A program made the position numbers and the translations under genes. The notes under the pieces were generated by a model, which was given only the letters and a program-made list of their open reading frames with translations, did no database searches and was not told the DNA's origin. From NCBI RefSeq assembly GCF_013087515.1, contig NZ_JABFCN010000070.1, positions 62,001 to 126,000 of the forward strand: DNA of 64,000 bases, in the 5' to 3' direction. Source of the DNA: Rhizobium sophorae. GTDB lineage: Bacteria; Pseudomonadota; Alphaproteobacteria; Rhizobiales; Rhizobiaceae. Positions within the stretch are counted from its first letter, which is position 1. Every line of letters starts with the position of its first letter. Below, one piece after another: positions 51,986-60,626 of this stretch.

Positions 51986-52969
51986 TCAGTGAGCGGCATT
52001 GGGTTTGTACTCCTGGTATGCATGTCCGAGAATCCCGTTAACCATGCCCGCGCCGCGCAGAACATGGGTGAGGGCACGCATGCCCCAATAGGGCGAAATC
52101 AGGATCGCCGGCAGCATGACCAGCCCAAGCATGACTCTCGTGGCGCCATAGGCCGCTCGGTAGATCCGGCGCTTCAGGTTGCCGTGCAGGACCTCGCTGA
52201 CTGCGAAGGTATTGCCGAGCCGGTATTGTCTTTGCAACACCCATTTCCAGGTCATCCGGTTCGCAGGCACGATATCGTAGACGAGTGCCTTGTCAGCCCA
52301 GAAAACCTGCATACCACGGCGGATGGCCTGGTTGAAGAAGAGGTAGTCCGTGCCCCCGGTGAATCGCATCTTCTCTTCAAAACGCAGGTTCCAGGAGCGG
52401 ATCAGGGGATAGTCGAACATGACGTTGTTCGAGGCTGCATAGGAAATACGTTGACCGTCGGTGTTCTTCTTACGCTCGAACACTCTTGCCTTGATGAAAT
52501 ATTCCGGTGGGTTTTCCGGATAGACCGGTTGGACGGGACCGTAGACGCAATCGGCACGGTTTTTCTCCCGGGTCTCCAGCATCGCATCCAGCCAGCCGTC
52601 GACCGGCCATTCGTCATCGTCGAGAAAGCAGAAGAGGTCAGTGCCTGGAGGTGCCGAATCCAGTGCACGATTGCGTGCAAAGGGTATGCCCTGGTTTTGT
52701 TCGATGACGTAGATCAGGTCGTAGGCGCCTGTCTGGCCAAAGCCCTCCACCGTGGCCTTTGCGCTGCCAGCCGCATCATTGTCCACGATCACCATGGTGA
52801 GATGATAGGGACGGTCCGGATGCCGGATCTGGCGGGTCATGACGTCAAGCAGCTTGGCGATCCCGTCCAGACGCCGATAAGTCAGCACACCGACGGCAAT
52901 GTTCAACGGCGAAGCAGCTGCCTGATCGGCGCCGGCGGATGAATGCGGAAAAGTTTCTTGCTGATTCAT
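51986..52969 (-). CDS. pssC: PssC-like glycosyltransferase family 2
   Basis: 327 aa. GT-A fold: NIAVGVLTYRRLDGIAKLLD at the N-terminus, the metal-binding FCFLDDDEWPVDGWL (DDD), and a C-terminal amphipathic/hydrophobic region (ATRVMLGLVMLPAILISPYW). Position just upstream of pssDE fits PssC, the glucuronosyl-glucuronosyl transferase; the symbol rests on that order. It overlaps the upstream GT2 stop by 4 bp. Confidence 0.72.
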   Translation of the reverse strand: MNQQETFPHSSAGADQAAASPLNIAVGVLTYRRLDGIAKLLDVMTRQIRHPDRPYHLTMVIVDNDAAGSAKATVEGFGQTGAYDLIYVIEQNQGIPFARNRALDSAPPGTDLFCFLDDDEWPVDGWLDAMLETREKNRADCVYGPVQPVYPENPPEYFIKARVFERKKNTDGQRISYAASNNVMFDYPLIRSWNLRFEEKMRFTGGTDYLFFNQAIRRGMQVFWADKALVYDIVPANRMTWKWVLQRQYRLGNTFAVSEVLHGNLKRRIYRAAYGATRVMLGLVMLPAILISPYWGMRALTHVLRGAGMVNGILGHAYQEYKPNAAH

Positions 52970-53850
52970 GACTGTCCTCTCCGCAGCATATTTCCTAAAC
53001 GCTTGCGCGCCGCCATCAAGGCAACTTCGGTCGCGGCGGCATCGCCGAACGGGCCGCCGGCTACAGTATTGCGAGCTTCGCTCCTCAGCTTCAGGAGCGA
53101 TGTCGTTTCGGCAATGCCACCGGCTACAAGGCTCTTGCCGAGCGCATGCAGCCCATCATAGCGACGTGCCAGTTCCAATCCTGTCGCGATCATGATCCGC
53201 GGGCGCAGTGTTTTTGCCCTGCTTGTGCCCGTGTAGCGGTTCGAGGCATGAATGCGTTGAAAGGTCAGCGGTGTTTCGACGATGGCGCCGCGACCCAGAT
53301 AGGCGGCTGCAAACTTGATGTAATTGTCGCTGAGGACGACGTCTTTCGCGACAGACATTGGCAGGATCTGGGACAGCAGCTCGCGGCGGAAGCTCAAGCC
53401 GGAGGTCGGCACCGGAAGCGAGGGAAAGCCGCCTTTGCGGAGCGTATCCCGCTTGTCGAACAGCGTCACCTGCAGCTCCGCGGGAGGCTGGTCGTCTTCA
53501 TTGGTCGTCACGCGGTCGAAGCACCAGTCGATCTCGTTGCGATCGTAGATCTCGGCGATGCGCGCGAGTTTGCCGGGCAGAAACGCATCATCGGCATCGA
53601 GGAGAAAAAGGATATCGCCGCCTGCGGCCGCAAAACCGGCATTGAAGCTCGATGCCTGGCCGCCATTTTCCTTCAATACGGTCAGGATCCGCTCGCCATA
53701 GGAAGCAAGAATCTCTTGGGAATCATCGGTGGAGCCATCGTCGACCACGATCACCTCGAAGTCCGGATAGACCTGGGACAGAACACTGTCGATGCATGGG
53801 CGCAAATACTGGCCGTAATTGAAATTGTTGATAAGCACCGATAATTTCAA
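52966..53850 (-). CDS. Glycosyltransferase family 2
   Basis: 294 aa from a TTG at 53850 preceded by AGGAGG; the open frame upstream of this is only the shadow of the previous gene. GT2 core: MKLSVLINNFNYGQYLRPCI, EVIVVDDGSTDDSQEI, GGDILFLLDADDAFLPGKLA. The TTG overlaps the upstream stop (TTGA). A truncated relative of the first part of this gene lies at 55941-56029. Confidence 0.87.
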   Translation of the reverse strand: MKLSVLINNFNYGQYLRPCIDSVLSQVYPDFEVIVVDDGSTDDSQEILASYGERILTVLKENGGQASSFNAGFAAAGGDILFLLDADDAFLPGKLARIAEIYDRNEIDWCFDRVTTNEDDQPPAELQVTLFDKRDTLRKGGFPSLPVPTSGLSFRRELLSQILPMSVAKDVVLSDNYIKFAAAYLGRGAIVETPLTFQRIHASNRYTGTSRAKTLRPRIMIATGLELARRYDGLHALGKSLVAGGIAETTSLLKLRSEARNTVAGGPFGDAAATEVALMAARKRLGNMLRRGQS

Positions 53851-54821
53851 TGCACGACCTCCTGCGCTAGTCGACCAGAATGATTTACTGCCGGTGCGTA
53901 TCGGCGAAGTCCGGCGCGGTAGCCACGCATGTAATAGTACTTCCAGATAGCCCAGAATCGCTTCTTTGATCGCGGCAACGGATAAAGGAGGGCTGCCCGA
54001 ACCGCCCAGTTGGCGCTCTCGATCCAGGTTCTTAAGGGGATTCCCCCCATCCTTATACCTCTTGGAATGTCCTCGGCGAAGAGCGCTGGCATTCCATAGC
54101 CAAGACGTTCTCCACGCTTCTGTACCCAAGCCTCTGTGACGCTAGAGGCTGGAATCCAATGATGAACAATGGCCTCGGCGCACCGATAGGTTTTCACGCC
54201 GCTTCGGGATAGGCGGCTGACAATTTCCGTATCCTCTCCCATCGCGAAAAGACCTCCTGGAAGCGGCCCGATATCTTCGCGGAATCGAACATTGCTGCCA
54301 AGCAATTCGCGACGCACGGTCGTGTTCGGACCCCAAATTTTTGTCGGGTCGCATGGGCCACTGGATTCCTGGTCGGATATGGCGAAGGTTGATCCCATGG
54401 GAATCCAGTCCAACAGCGGATCCCCATGGGGATAATGCTCCCAATTTGGAAGAATTCGGCCGCCGATAACGCCGAAATCCGGGTTCGCCTCCGCGCATGC
54501 AGCGATCGAACTCAACCAGTGCGCATCTGCCTCGACGTCGTCGTCCGTAAAAACGATCAGCGCTCCTCGAGCTATCGCAAGAGCTGCGTTCATAGCTCCT
54601 GATTTGCCTGGGCGGGTATGATTAACAACAACAATTGGAAGCTTTTTTGCATATTGATCGAGAAGCTCCCGTGTTCCGTCTTTACTGTTGTTGTTGACGG
54701 CAATCAGTTCCCATTGTTCGACTGGAAGGTTTTGCCCCAACATCGAATCCATCATCTGTTGAAGCCGTCTGCTGGCGCCGTTGAAGGACGAAAAGATGAC
54801 ACTAATTCTCGGATCCGTCAT
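53847..54821 (-). CDS. Glycosyltransferase family 2 (copy A of a duplicated pair)
   Basis: 324 aa from the ATG at 54821. GT2 core: RISVIFSSFNGASRRLQQMM, LIAVNNNSKDGTRELLD, PGKSGAMNAALAIARGALIV, FTDDDVEADAHWL. The long shared tail with the gene at 56053-56997 (KKRFWAIWKYYYMRGYRAG) shows recent duplication. It ends overlapping the TTG of the next gene. Confidence 0.88.
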   Translation of the reverse strand: MTDPRISVIFSSFNGASRRLQQMMDSMLGQNLPVEQWELIAVNNNSKDGTRELLDQYAKKLPIVVVNHTRPGKSGAMNAALAIARGALIVFTDDDVEADAHWLSSIAACAEANPDFGVIGGRILPNWEHYPHGDPLLDWIPMGSTFAISDQESSGPCDPTKIWGPNTTVRRELLGSNVRFREDIGPLPGGLFAMGEDTEIVSRLSRSGVKTYRCAEAIVHHWIPASSVTEAWVQKRGERLGYGMPALFAEDIPRGIRMGGIPLRTWIESANWAVRAALLYPLPRSKKRFWAIWKYYYMRGYRAGLRRYAPAVNHSGRLAQEVVH

Positions 54822-54912
54822 CAAACCCACTCGCCTCCTGACGTGCGAAAATCCTGCCCGCTGCCTCCGCAGCTGGAGCACTTCCTGTCGATGCCGCGGT
54901 TTAGTACTTTTG

Positions 54913-55881
54913 TCATTTGGCACCGACCTGAGAGTAGATCGTTTTATTCATGGTAGATCGCTGCTTGAGAAATTGGCGCAGGATCCCCTGTCTCACCGAC
55001 TGCGCCCAGAGCAATTTGAAGCGAACGCCGCTTGGCGGAAATCTCTTGACGACGACGCTGGCTGGCACCATCAGAAGCCATCTCAAGGCGCTAGCGATGG
55101 GCAGACCGCCAATTTTCGTTTTTCTGTCGAAGAGGTCCGGCCGAACGATAACCAAGCCCATGCCATAACGCTCGCCGCGCCGCAAAACCCAGCCTTCGTT
55201 CACGTAGCCCTTCCTGACAATGTGCCGAACCCCGGGATGCCGCGAGTGAAAAGCCTTGGCTCCATTCTTCTCCAACCTGAGAGCGAAAGCAGTGTCCTCA
55301 CCCATGGGGAACTGAGCGACACTGGCATCGGGGCCGAGGCCGTCGTGAACGATATAGCTGGATCCTAAAATGGAACGACGGAAGGCCGAATTCGGCCCCG
55401 ATATCAATGCCGCTGAAATCGGCCCCTCGGGTAGACCGCCATTTAGCGCATAAAGAATCCCCAGATGCCCATGCTTGACTAACCACGGTGCAGGCCTTTC
55501 CTCCCATTCGGGCGTGATTAAGCCGCCGAATATGGCAAACTGTGGCTGCTCATCTGCCAAGGTGAGAAACTGCTCGATCCAATCCGGCGCGGGAATGACG
55601 TCGTCATCGGTTAAAATGACGAGTTCGCCCTCCAGATGGCGGAAGCCCAAAGTCAATGCGTACTGCTTACCTTGTTTTGGCTCAAAATAAACTTCCAGCG
55701 GAAGCCGCTCCTTATAGGAATTCAAGACTGCTGCAGTGTCGTCGCTGCTGTTGTTGTCGACCGCAACGATTTTCCATTCTTCCTTCGGTAGGGTTGAAGC
55801 GCACAGTGCGTCAAGCATCGTTGGCAGAGTCTTCTCGCCGTTATAAGTTGAGAACAGTATTGTAACCTTGACTTTGCTCAT
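54913..55881 (-). CDS. Glycosyltransferase family 2
   Basis: 322 aa. GT2 core: KVTILFSTYNGEKTLPTMLD, IVAVDNNSSDDTAAVLNSY, GELVILTDDDVIPAPDWIEQ. Related to, but clearly different from, its two GT2 neighbours. It lies between the two copies of a duplicated pair and its start interrupts the remnant at 55941-56029, so it probably replaced the lost gene. Confidence 0.87.
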   Translation of the reverse strand: MSKVKVTILFSTYNGEKTLPTMLDALCASTLPKEEWKIVAVDNNSSDDTAAVLNSYKERLPLEVYFEPKQGKQYALTLGFRHLEGELVILTDDDVIPAPDWIEQFLTLADEQPQFAIFGGLITPEWEERPAPWLVKHGHLGILYALNGGLPEGPISAALISGPNSAFRRSILGSSYIVHDGLGPDASVAQFPMGEDTAFALRLEKNGAKAFHSRHPGVRHIVRKGYVNEGWVLRRGERYGMGLVIVRPDLFDRKTKIGGLPIASALRWLLMVPASVVVKRFPPSGVRFKLLWAQSVRQGILRQFLKQRSTMNKTIYSQVGAK

Positions 55882-55940
55882 GTGATGCTCCGGACCTCAT
55901 TTCGGCCGGGTCGCTTCCCTGTGCAGTTTGGGTCACGCCT

Positions 55941-56029
55941 TTACCGATGTCTTGGACCTGCGATAGAACGCTGTCGATGCGTGGGCGCAAATACTGCCAT
56001 AAATTTTTGATGAGTACCGAGAGTTTCAA
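55941..56029 (-). pseudogene. 5' remnant of a duplicated GT2 gene
   Basis: Downstream of a conserved AGGAGG (56042-56037), a TTG opens LKLSVLIKNLWQYLRPRIDS then VLSQV, which aligns with the start of the intact GT2 at 53850 (LKLSVLINNFNYGQYLRPCI then DSVLSQV) with a small in-frame deletion. Homology ends about 90 bases in. The frame then runs on without family similarity into the neighbouring gene. Confidence 0.78.
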
Positions 56030-56052
56030 ATTACTGCCTCCTATGCAATCGA

Positions 56053-56997
56053 TTACTGCGTCATCGTCTGAGAAACGTATCGGCGAATTCCGGCGCGATA
56101 GCCACGCATGTAATAATATTTCCAGATCGCCCAGAAACGTTTCTTCGATCGCGGCAGGAGATAAAGCATTGCTGCCCGGAAGGCCCATTGTGCGCTCTCG
56201 ATCCAGGTCGGAAGCGGAACTCCGCTTAACCTCACCCCCCCAGGCACCTCGTCGGGAAAGAGCGCCGGCATGCCGTAGCCAAGCCGCTCGCCTCTTTTCT
56301 GCACCCAATCCTCCGTCACGCTCGATGCCGGAATCCAATGATGGACCACGGCCTCGGCGCATCGATAGGACTTGGCGCCATTGGCCGCCAGGCGAATGAT
56401 GATTTCCGCATCTTCACCCATGGCAAAAATCTTTCCGGGAAGAGGACCGATATCTTCGCGGTAGCGCACGCTTGTTCCGAGCAGCTCTCGCCGGACGATC
56501 GTATTCGGGCCCCAGACTTTCGTCGGGTCGCACGGTCCGCTTTGGGTGTCATCGACTATCGCAAAGGTGGATCCCATCGGAATCCATTCGATAAACCTGT
56601 CTTTTGGTTCTTTCTCCCATTCAGGGACGATTCTGCCGCCGAAGACGCCATAACTCGGATGGGTTCCGGCGCAGTCGACGATCGCTTTCAGCCAGTTCGG
56701 TTCGGCACGAACATCGTCGTCCGTAAAGACGACGAGATCCCCCTTCACCCGATCCAAGGCCATATTCAGCGCGCCGGACTTTCCCGGCTTGCGCTGTTGC
56801 AGGATGGTGATGGGAAGCTTGTCGCTATAGGTTTCCAAAAGATCAAACGTGCCGTCATTGCTATTGTTGTCGACGGCTATCAGTTCCCACCGATCATGGG
56901 GAAGCTCCTGGCGCACCAAGGAATCTAAAGTATGGCGCAGCCGGCGGCTGGCGCCATTGTAGGATGAAAAGAGCACGCTGACCAATAGATCCGACAT
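56053..56997 (-). CDS. Glycosyltransferase family 2 (copy B of a duplicated pair)
   Basis: 314 aa. Close paralogue of the gene at 53847-54821 along its whole length: VSVLFSSYNGASRRLRHTLD, DLVVFTDDDVRAEPNWLKAI, DPTKVWGPNTIVRRELLG, IGPLPGKIFAMGEDAEI and the shared C-terminal tail. Differences in substrate-binding stretches could mean different sugars. It is followed after 23 bases by the GT2 remnant. Confidence 0.88.
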   Translation of the reverse strand: MSDLLVSVLFSSYNGASRRLRHTLDSLVRQELPHDRWELIAVDNNSNDGTFDLLETYSDKLPITILQQRKPGKSGALNMALDRVKGDLVVFTDDDVRAEPNWLKAIVDCAGTHPSYGVFGGRIVPEWEKEPKDRFIEWIPMGSTFAIVDDTQSGPCDPTKVWGPNTIVRRELLGTSVRYREDIGPLPGKIFAMGEDAEIIIRLAANGAKSYRCAEAVVHHWIPASSVTEDWVQKRGERLGYGMPALFPDEVPGGVRLSGVPLPTWIESAQWAFRAAMLYLLPRSKKRFWAIWKYYYMRGYRAGIRRYVSQTMTQ

Positions 56998-57080
56998 CAG
57001 TTATCAACCCTCTTGGTGAAGTCGAAAGAGAAACGCTTCATATTTTGACTGCCTGTGCGATGTTCGAATGGGATCGGCGC

Positions 57081-57902
57081 TTACGCGGGGTTCGACCGCG
57101 TCTTACCGAAAAACTCGCGCCTGTGACCCTCGCCGACCATCCTCAGCTTACGAAGATTGCGCAACCACCGCCGCGGTTTGGTGAGTACGCCGCGGTTCAG
57201 GAAATACTGTCGCAGCAGGCTCGGTGCCTGACTATGCGATCCCCCGTGGGCGACCCGATAGACCGCCCCGCGAAAGGGAAGCTTCGTGAGCGGCGCTCCC
57301 CGTTGCGCAAGAATATCCGCTATGCGGACATGGCTGCCCAGCATCGACTTGATCCAGTCGAGCGAAGCATCCTCAAAGCGTTGCGGCAGTTCGTAGAGAT
57401 CGGCACGAATGATCAATGAGGTGCCGCAGAGATGGCTGAAGTCGTCGTGGCCAAACAGGAAGTTGCCGCCATCGTCCCAGATATAACCATGGTCGATCGT
57501 CCATCCGTTGGCGTCCCGATTTTCGGACACGTGTTGAACGATTCGCGAACTGACGAAATCGTCGTCATCGACAATCATGAAGAAGCGACTGTCGGTGGCG
57601 TTCAGCATGCCACTCAGAACGCGACGGCCTTTGTCTGCCCGGAAGGCATCAAGGAAGTCTTCCTTGCTGCCCTTCCCGAGCTCATGCAGGTCGTTGGGCG
57701 GAAAGGTGACACGCACGGCGGAGAATTTCTCCGGCAAGTCGGGCAGGTCGGCCCCTTCGTTTGCGACGATGATTCCGCGCCAGTCCCCATTGGTCTGGTT
57801 GGAAATAGAGGCCACGGTCTGGGTCAGATTTGCCTTCAGCCTGTTCCAGTCGCGGGCATTGTCCTGATGTCGGACCGGGATAATGAAGGTGACAAGTGGC
57901 AT
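57081..57902 (-). CDS. GT-A fold glycosyltransferase
   Basis: 273 aa. N-terminal PLVTFIIPVRHQDNARDWNR, a Rossmann-like first half and the metal-binding FFMIVDDDDFVSSRIV (DDDD). Distinct from the neighbouring GT2 enzymes and shorter. It lies 12 bases after the pyruvyl-transferase-like gene in the leftward array. The sugar is unknown. Confidence 0.8.
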   Translation of the reverse strand: MPLVTFIIPVRHQDNARDWNRLKANLTQTVASISNQTNGDWRGIIVANEGADLPDLPEKFSAVRVTFPPNDLHELGKGSKEDFLDAFRADKGRRVLSGMLNATDSRFFMIVDDDDFVSSRIVQHVSENRDANGWTIDHGYIWDDGGNFLFGHDDFSHLCGTSLIIRADLYELPQRFEDASLDWIKSMLGSHVRIADILAQRGAPLTKLPFRGAVYRVAHGGSHSQAPSLLRQYFLNRGVLTKPRRWLRNLRKLRMVGEGHRREFFGKTRSNPA

Positions 57903-57914
57903 CGAAGGACCCCC

Positions 57915-58946
57915 TTAAGCCCGCAAGCTCACAGCTTCTTTTTGATCGACACGCCCCTTGGCCGCCTGACCACGCGCCCACTCGATTCCGTCCTCGAGCG
58001 AGGTTGCTTTATATGAAAGGTCGGTTCCGCCGGAGAATGCATTCATGAAGCGGCGGATCTTTCCATAGCTGTTGTCCAGTACGGCATGCGGGCGGCCGAG
58101 CAGCAGCGAGCAGATATGGACGTGTAGGCGATCGGTCACGATTGCGCGGGCACGCGAAATCTGGCTGATGCCGCGCTCGAAGCGGTTGTGTGCCGCAGCG
58201 TCCAGCCTGCGCAAGGCAACTTCGCTCGGCTTCAACGCGAGATAAGCCGAAGCTACCCCCAACTTCTTGGCGATATCCACCTTCCGTTTCGACTCGGTAA
58301 TCCAGTCTTCCACAGGAATATCGGAAGGAATCTTGCGATCGGTGCCGCCAACCCGTTCCGCGTCCTCGCGCAACATGGCGAGGACGGGAATCTGTGTCGC
58401 CCTTTCCGGAAGCGGGCCGATGGCAAAAGCCATATCGGGGCATAGTCGTACGGTGCAGTCGAAGTGCTTCTCGGAAAACTCCTTCGATTCTTCATCGCGC
58501 ACGAGCAGCACGAAATTCTTGTGGCGCCCGATTGCCCGTTTGGATTGCTCGATGCGCTCAGGCGAACTGTAGTGGATCGACTGCGGGAACTGGATGATCT
58601 GCCGATCCGGGAAACGCTCCATGATGGCTTCACGGAAATCCTGGTGGGCAACCCAGATATCGCCGAAATTGCCGCCGCCGTGAATGAAGATCGGGCCGGT
58701 CGGTACCCGCCGGTTCAGTTCGTCGGCGGAGAAGTCGTACAGCCTGGAAACATAGTCCGGGCGCTTGCCGAAGCGATCCTTGAGATAAGCCATCTCCCCC
58801 AACCAAATTGCCGAGTCGCCGCAATTGCGGATGTCGGGAAAGTCGAGAATCGCAAGCGGTTCGTCGCGCGAGACATAGTCCTTCAGGCAATCATGGATCA
58901 TGCCATTAAGTTTTGCGATCAGCTCCGATCTGGATTGGCTGGTCAT
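57915..58946 (-). CDS. Polysaccharide pyruvyl transferase family protein (PssK-like)
   Basis: 343 aa of the PF04230 type: PIFIHGGGNFGDIWVAHQDF, IIQFPQSIHYSSPERIEQSK, LCPDMAFAIGPL and the C-terminal AIVTDRLHVHICSLLLGRPH. Such enzymes transfer pyruvate ketals from PEP to EPS sugars. A second, ExoV-type member is at 60627-61529, so two different pyruvylations are possible. Confidence 0.85.
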   Translation of the reverse strand: MTSQSRSELIAKLNGMIHDCLKDYVSRDEPLAILDFPDIRNCGDSAIWLGEMAYLKDRFGKRPDYVSRLYDFSADELNRRVPTGPIFIHGGGNFGDIWVAHQDFREAIMERFPDRQIIQFPQSIHYSSPERIEQSKRAIGRHKNFVLLVRDEESKEFSEKHFDCTVRLCPDMAFAIGPLPERATQIPVLAMLREDAERVGGTDRKIPSDIPVEDWITESKRKVDIAKKLGVASAYLALKPSEVALRRLDAAAHNRFERGISQISRARAIVTDRLHVHICSLLLGRPHAVLDNSYGKIRRFMNAFSGGTDLSYKATSLEDGIEWARGQAAKGRVDQKEAVSLRA

Positions 58947-58976
58947 TCTGCCTCTCTTGTTGATGTTCGTTTAGCT

Positions 58977-60479
58977 TCAGGCCGACTTGGGTACGGCAAT
59001 ACGTTTTGCTTTTGACAGGAACTTGACAATAATGCGGTGAACTTCGGTTTCCGGGCCGTCCGGCTTCTTCATCGCAAGCCAAAGAACAAAGCTCGATCCG
59101 ACATAGATGATGCCGCCGGTGATAACCAGAACGGCGAGATGAAGTGCTAAGTGCAGCTTGTCGGTGGGCATGCTGAGAATATTCGACAATCCCCAGACGC
59201 CGGCGGCCATCAAGGCGACGCTGGCAAGCGCGCGGAAGTTGGCCGCGAGCTGCTGGAAGAATGGCAGGTTGATCAAGCGCTTGACGAGAAGCATGTTGAC
59301 CACGGTGGAAATCAGGCCCGTCAACACACGTGCATAAACGACGCCCGGAAGCCCGGCCATCATGAGACCAGCGATGATGATGGGAACGCGAACCACCAGC
59401 ATCTGCGAGTCGCGGATAAACAGCATCTTGGTATGACCCTTTGCCATACCCAGCGGCTGGACAAGCGAACCCAGCGTCTGCAGGGCAAAGACCGATGCGA
59501 GCGCCTGCACGATGAAGATCGCAGGAACCCACTTCTCTCCCAAGGCAAGCCGCATCATCGGATCAGCCACAACAGCCATGCCGATTCCCGCCGGAAGCGC
59601 CACCGCCGCCAGGAGCGCCTGTGCGCGCTGATAGGCCGCGATCAGCCGGACCGGGTCGTTGCGGACTTTGGAAAAGCCCGGATAAATCGTCTGGTTCAAC
59701 GGCGCTGTGGCCTCGCGCGTCGGCAGCGTCGAAAGGGTGTTGCCGACAGTATAATGGCCAAGCTGCGTGGCGCCCAGCATCTTGCCGATCAGCAGATATT
59801 CGATCCGCCAGTTCAGCGTGTTGACAATCTGCCCTGCCGTTAGCCAGAGCGAGAAGGAAAACAGTTCACGTGCATGCCGGAAGGTTATTCGCGGCCAGAA
59901 CGGCAGAACGGTGTAGGAAACGATGATATTGGTCACTTGATAGGCGAGGGTGCCTATAACGAGAGCCCAATAGCTCTGGTAGATCGCGGCAATTGCCACC
60001 GTCACCACGAAGCCGACTAGCTTTTGCGAGACGTTGAGTACGAACTCCTGCCAGAAGATCAGATCGCGCTGGAGCATGACACGTCGCGGATTGGCCAGAC
60101 CGCTCAAGAGCAGGCTGAAACTCAAGGCAAGCATGACGCTCGTCAGCCGAGGCTCGTTATAGAATTCGGCGATCGGATAGGACGCGGCGGCAAACAACAG
60201 TGCCAATATCGCGCTTCTCGTCACGTTCAAGGTCCAGACCGCGCTGAAGTGAGTTTCGCTGGGCGACTCGTGGCGAATAAGTGCCTGATTGAGCGAGAGT
60301 TCGGTCACCGAACTCAAGATGATCTGGATCGTCGTTGCAATGGCGACGAGACCAAAATCAGCCGGCACGAGATACCAGGCGAGCACAAAGGTGCTGAGTG
60401 CTGAAAGCCCGTTGACGATGGCTCGGGACAGACTCAGCCATATGCTGCCCTGAATCAGTCGATCTGTAACACTGCTCAT
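58977..60479 (-). CDS. pssL: Wzx-type oligosaccharide flippase (PssL-like)
   Basis: 500 aa from the ATG at 60479. About 12 to 14 hydrophobic helices; start MSSVTDRLIQGSIWLSLSRA and the MATE/polysaccharide-transporter pattern FGLVAIATTIQIILSSVTEL. It flips the finished lipid-linked repeat unit to the periplasm for PssT. Assigned as PssL because it is the only flippase in the locus. Confidence 0.82.
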   Translation of the reverse strand: MSSVTDRLIQGSIWLSLSRAIVNGLSALSTFVLAWYLVPADFGLVAIATTIQIILSSVTELSLNQALIRHESPSETHFSAVWTLNVTRSAILALLFAAASYPIAEFYNEPRLTSVMLALSFSLLLSGLANPRRVMLQRDLIFWQEFVLNVSQKLVGFVVTVAIAAIYQSYWALVIGTLAYQVTNIIVSYTVLPFWPRITFRHARELFSFSLWLTAGQIVNTLNWRIEYLLIGKMLGATQLGHYTVGNTLSTLPTREATAPLNQTIYPGFSKVRNDPVRLIAAYQRAQALLAAVALPAGIGMAVVADPMMRLALGEKWVPAIFIVQALASVFALQTLGSLVQPLGMAKGHTKMLFIRDSQMLVVRVPIIIAGLMMAGLPGVVYARVLTGLISTVVNMLLVKRLINLPFFQQLAANFRALASVALMAAGVWGLSNILSMPTDKLHLALHLAVLVITGGIIYVGSSFVLWLAMKKPDGPETEVHRIIVKFLSKAKRIAVPKSA

Positions 60480-60626
60480 GGGCGAACGGCTCCTGAGGTC
60501 GACGACATCGACCATCCAAGCGGGTTGCGCGCCCATCCCGAATGCTTCTCCCTCTGGCAGGAGCAAAGGGTGTCGATGGAGTTGGAAAGCATCATGCCTT
60601 GTTGCCTCGTCACGGGGTCTGCGACA

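Noticed and set aside
53851..54129. N-terminal extension of the GT2 at 52966
   Set aside because: It overlaps the end of the previous gene in another frame and has no GT2 similarity. The TTG at 53850 with AGGAGG fits the family start.
55841..56362. 173-codon frame that includes the GT2 remnant
   Set aside because: Only the short stretch from the TTG at 56029 is homologous to a GT2; the part before it is an out-of-frame shadow of the neighbouring GT2 and the part after it has lost similarity. Recorded as a remnant.
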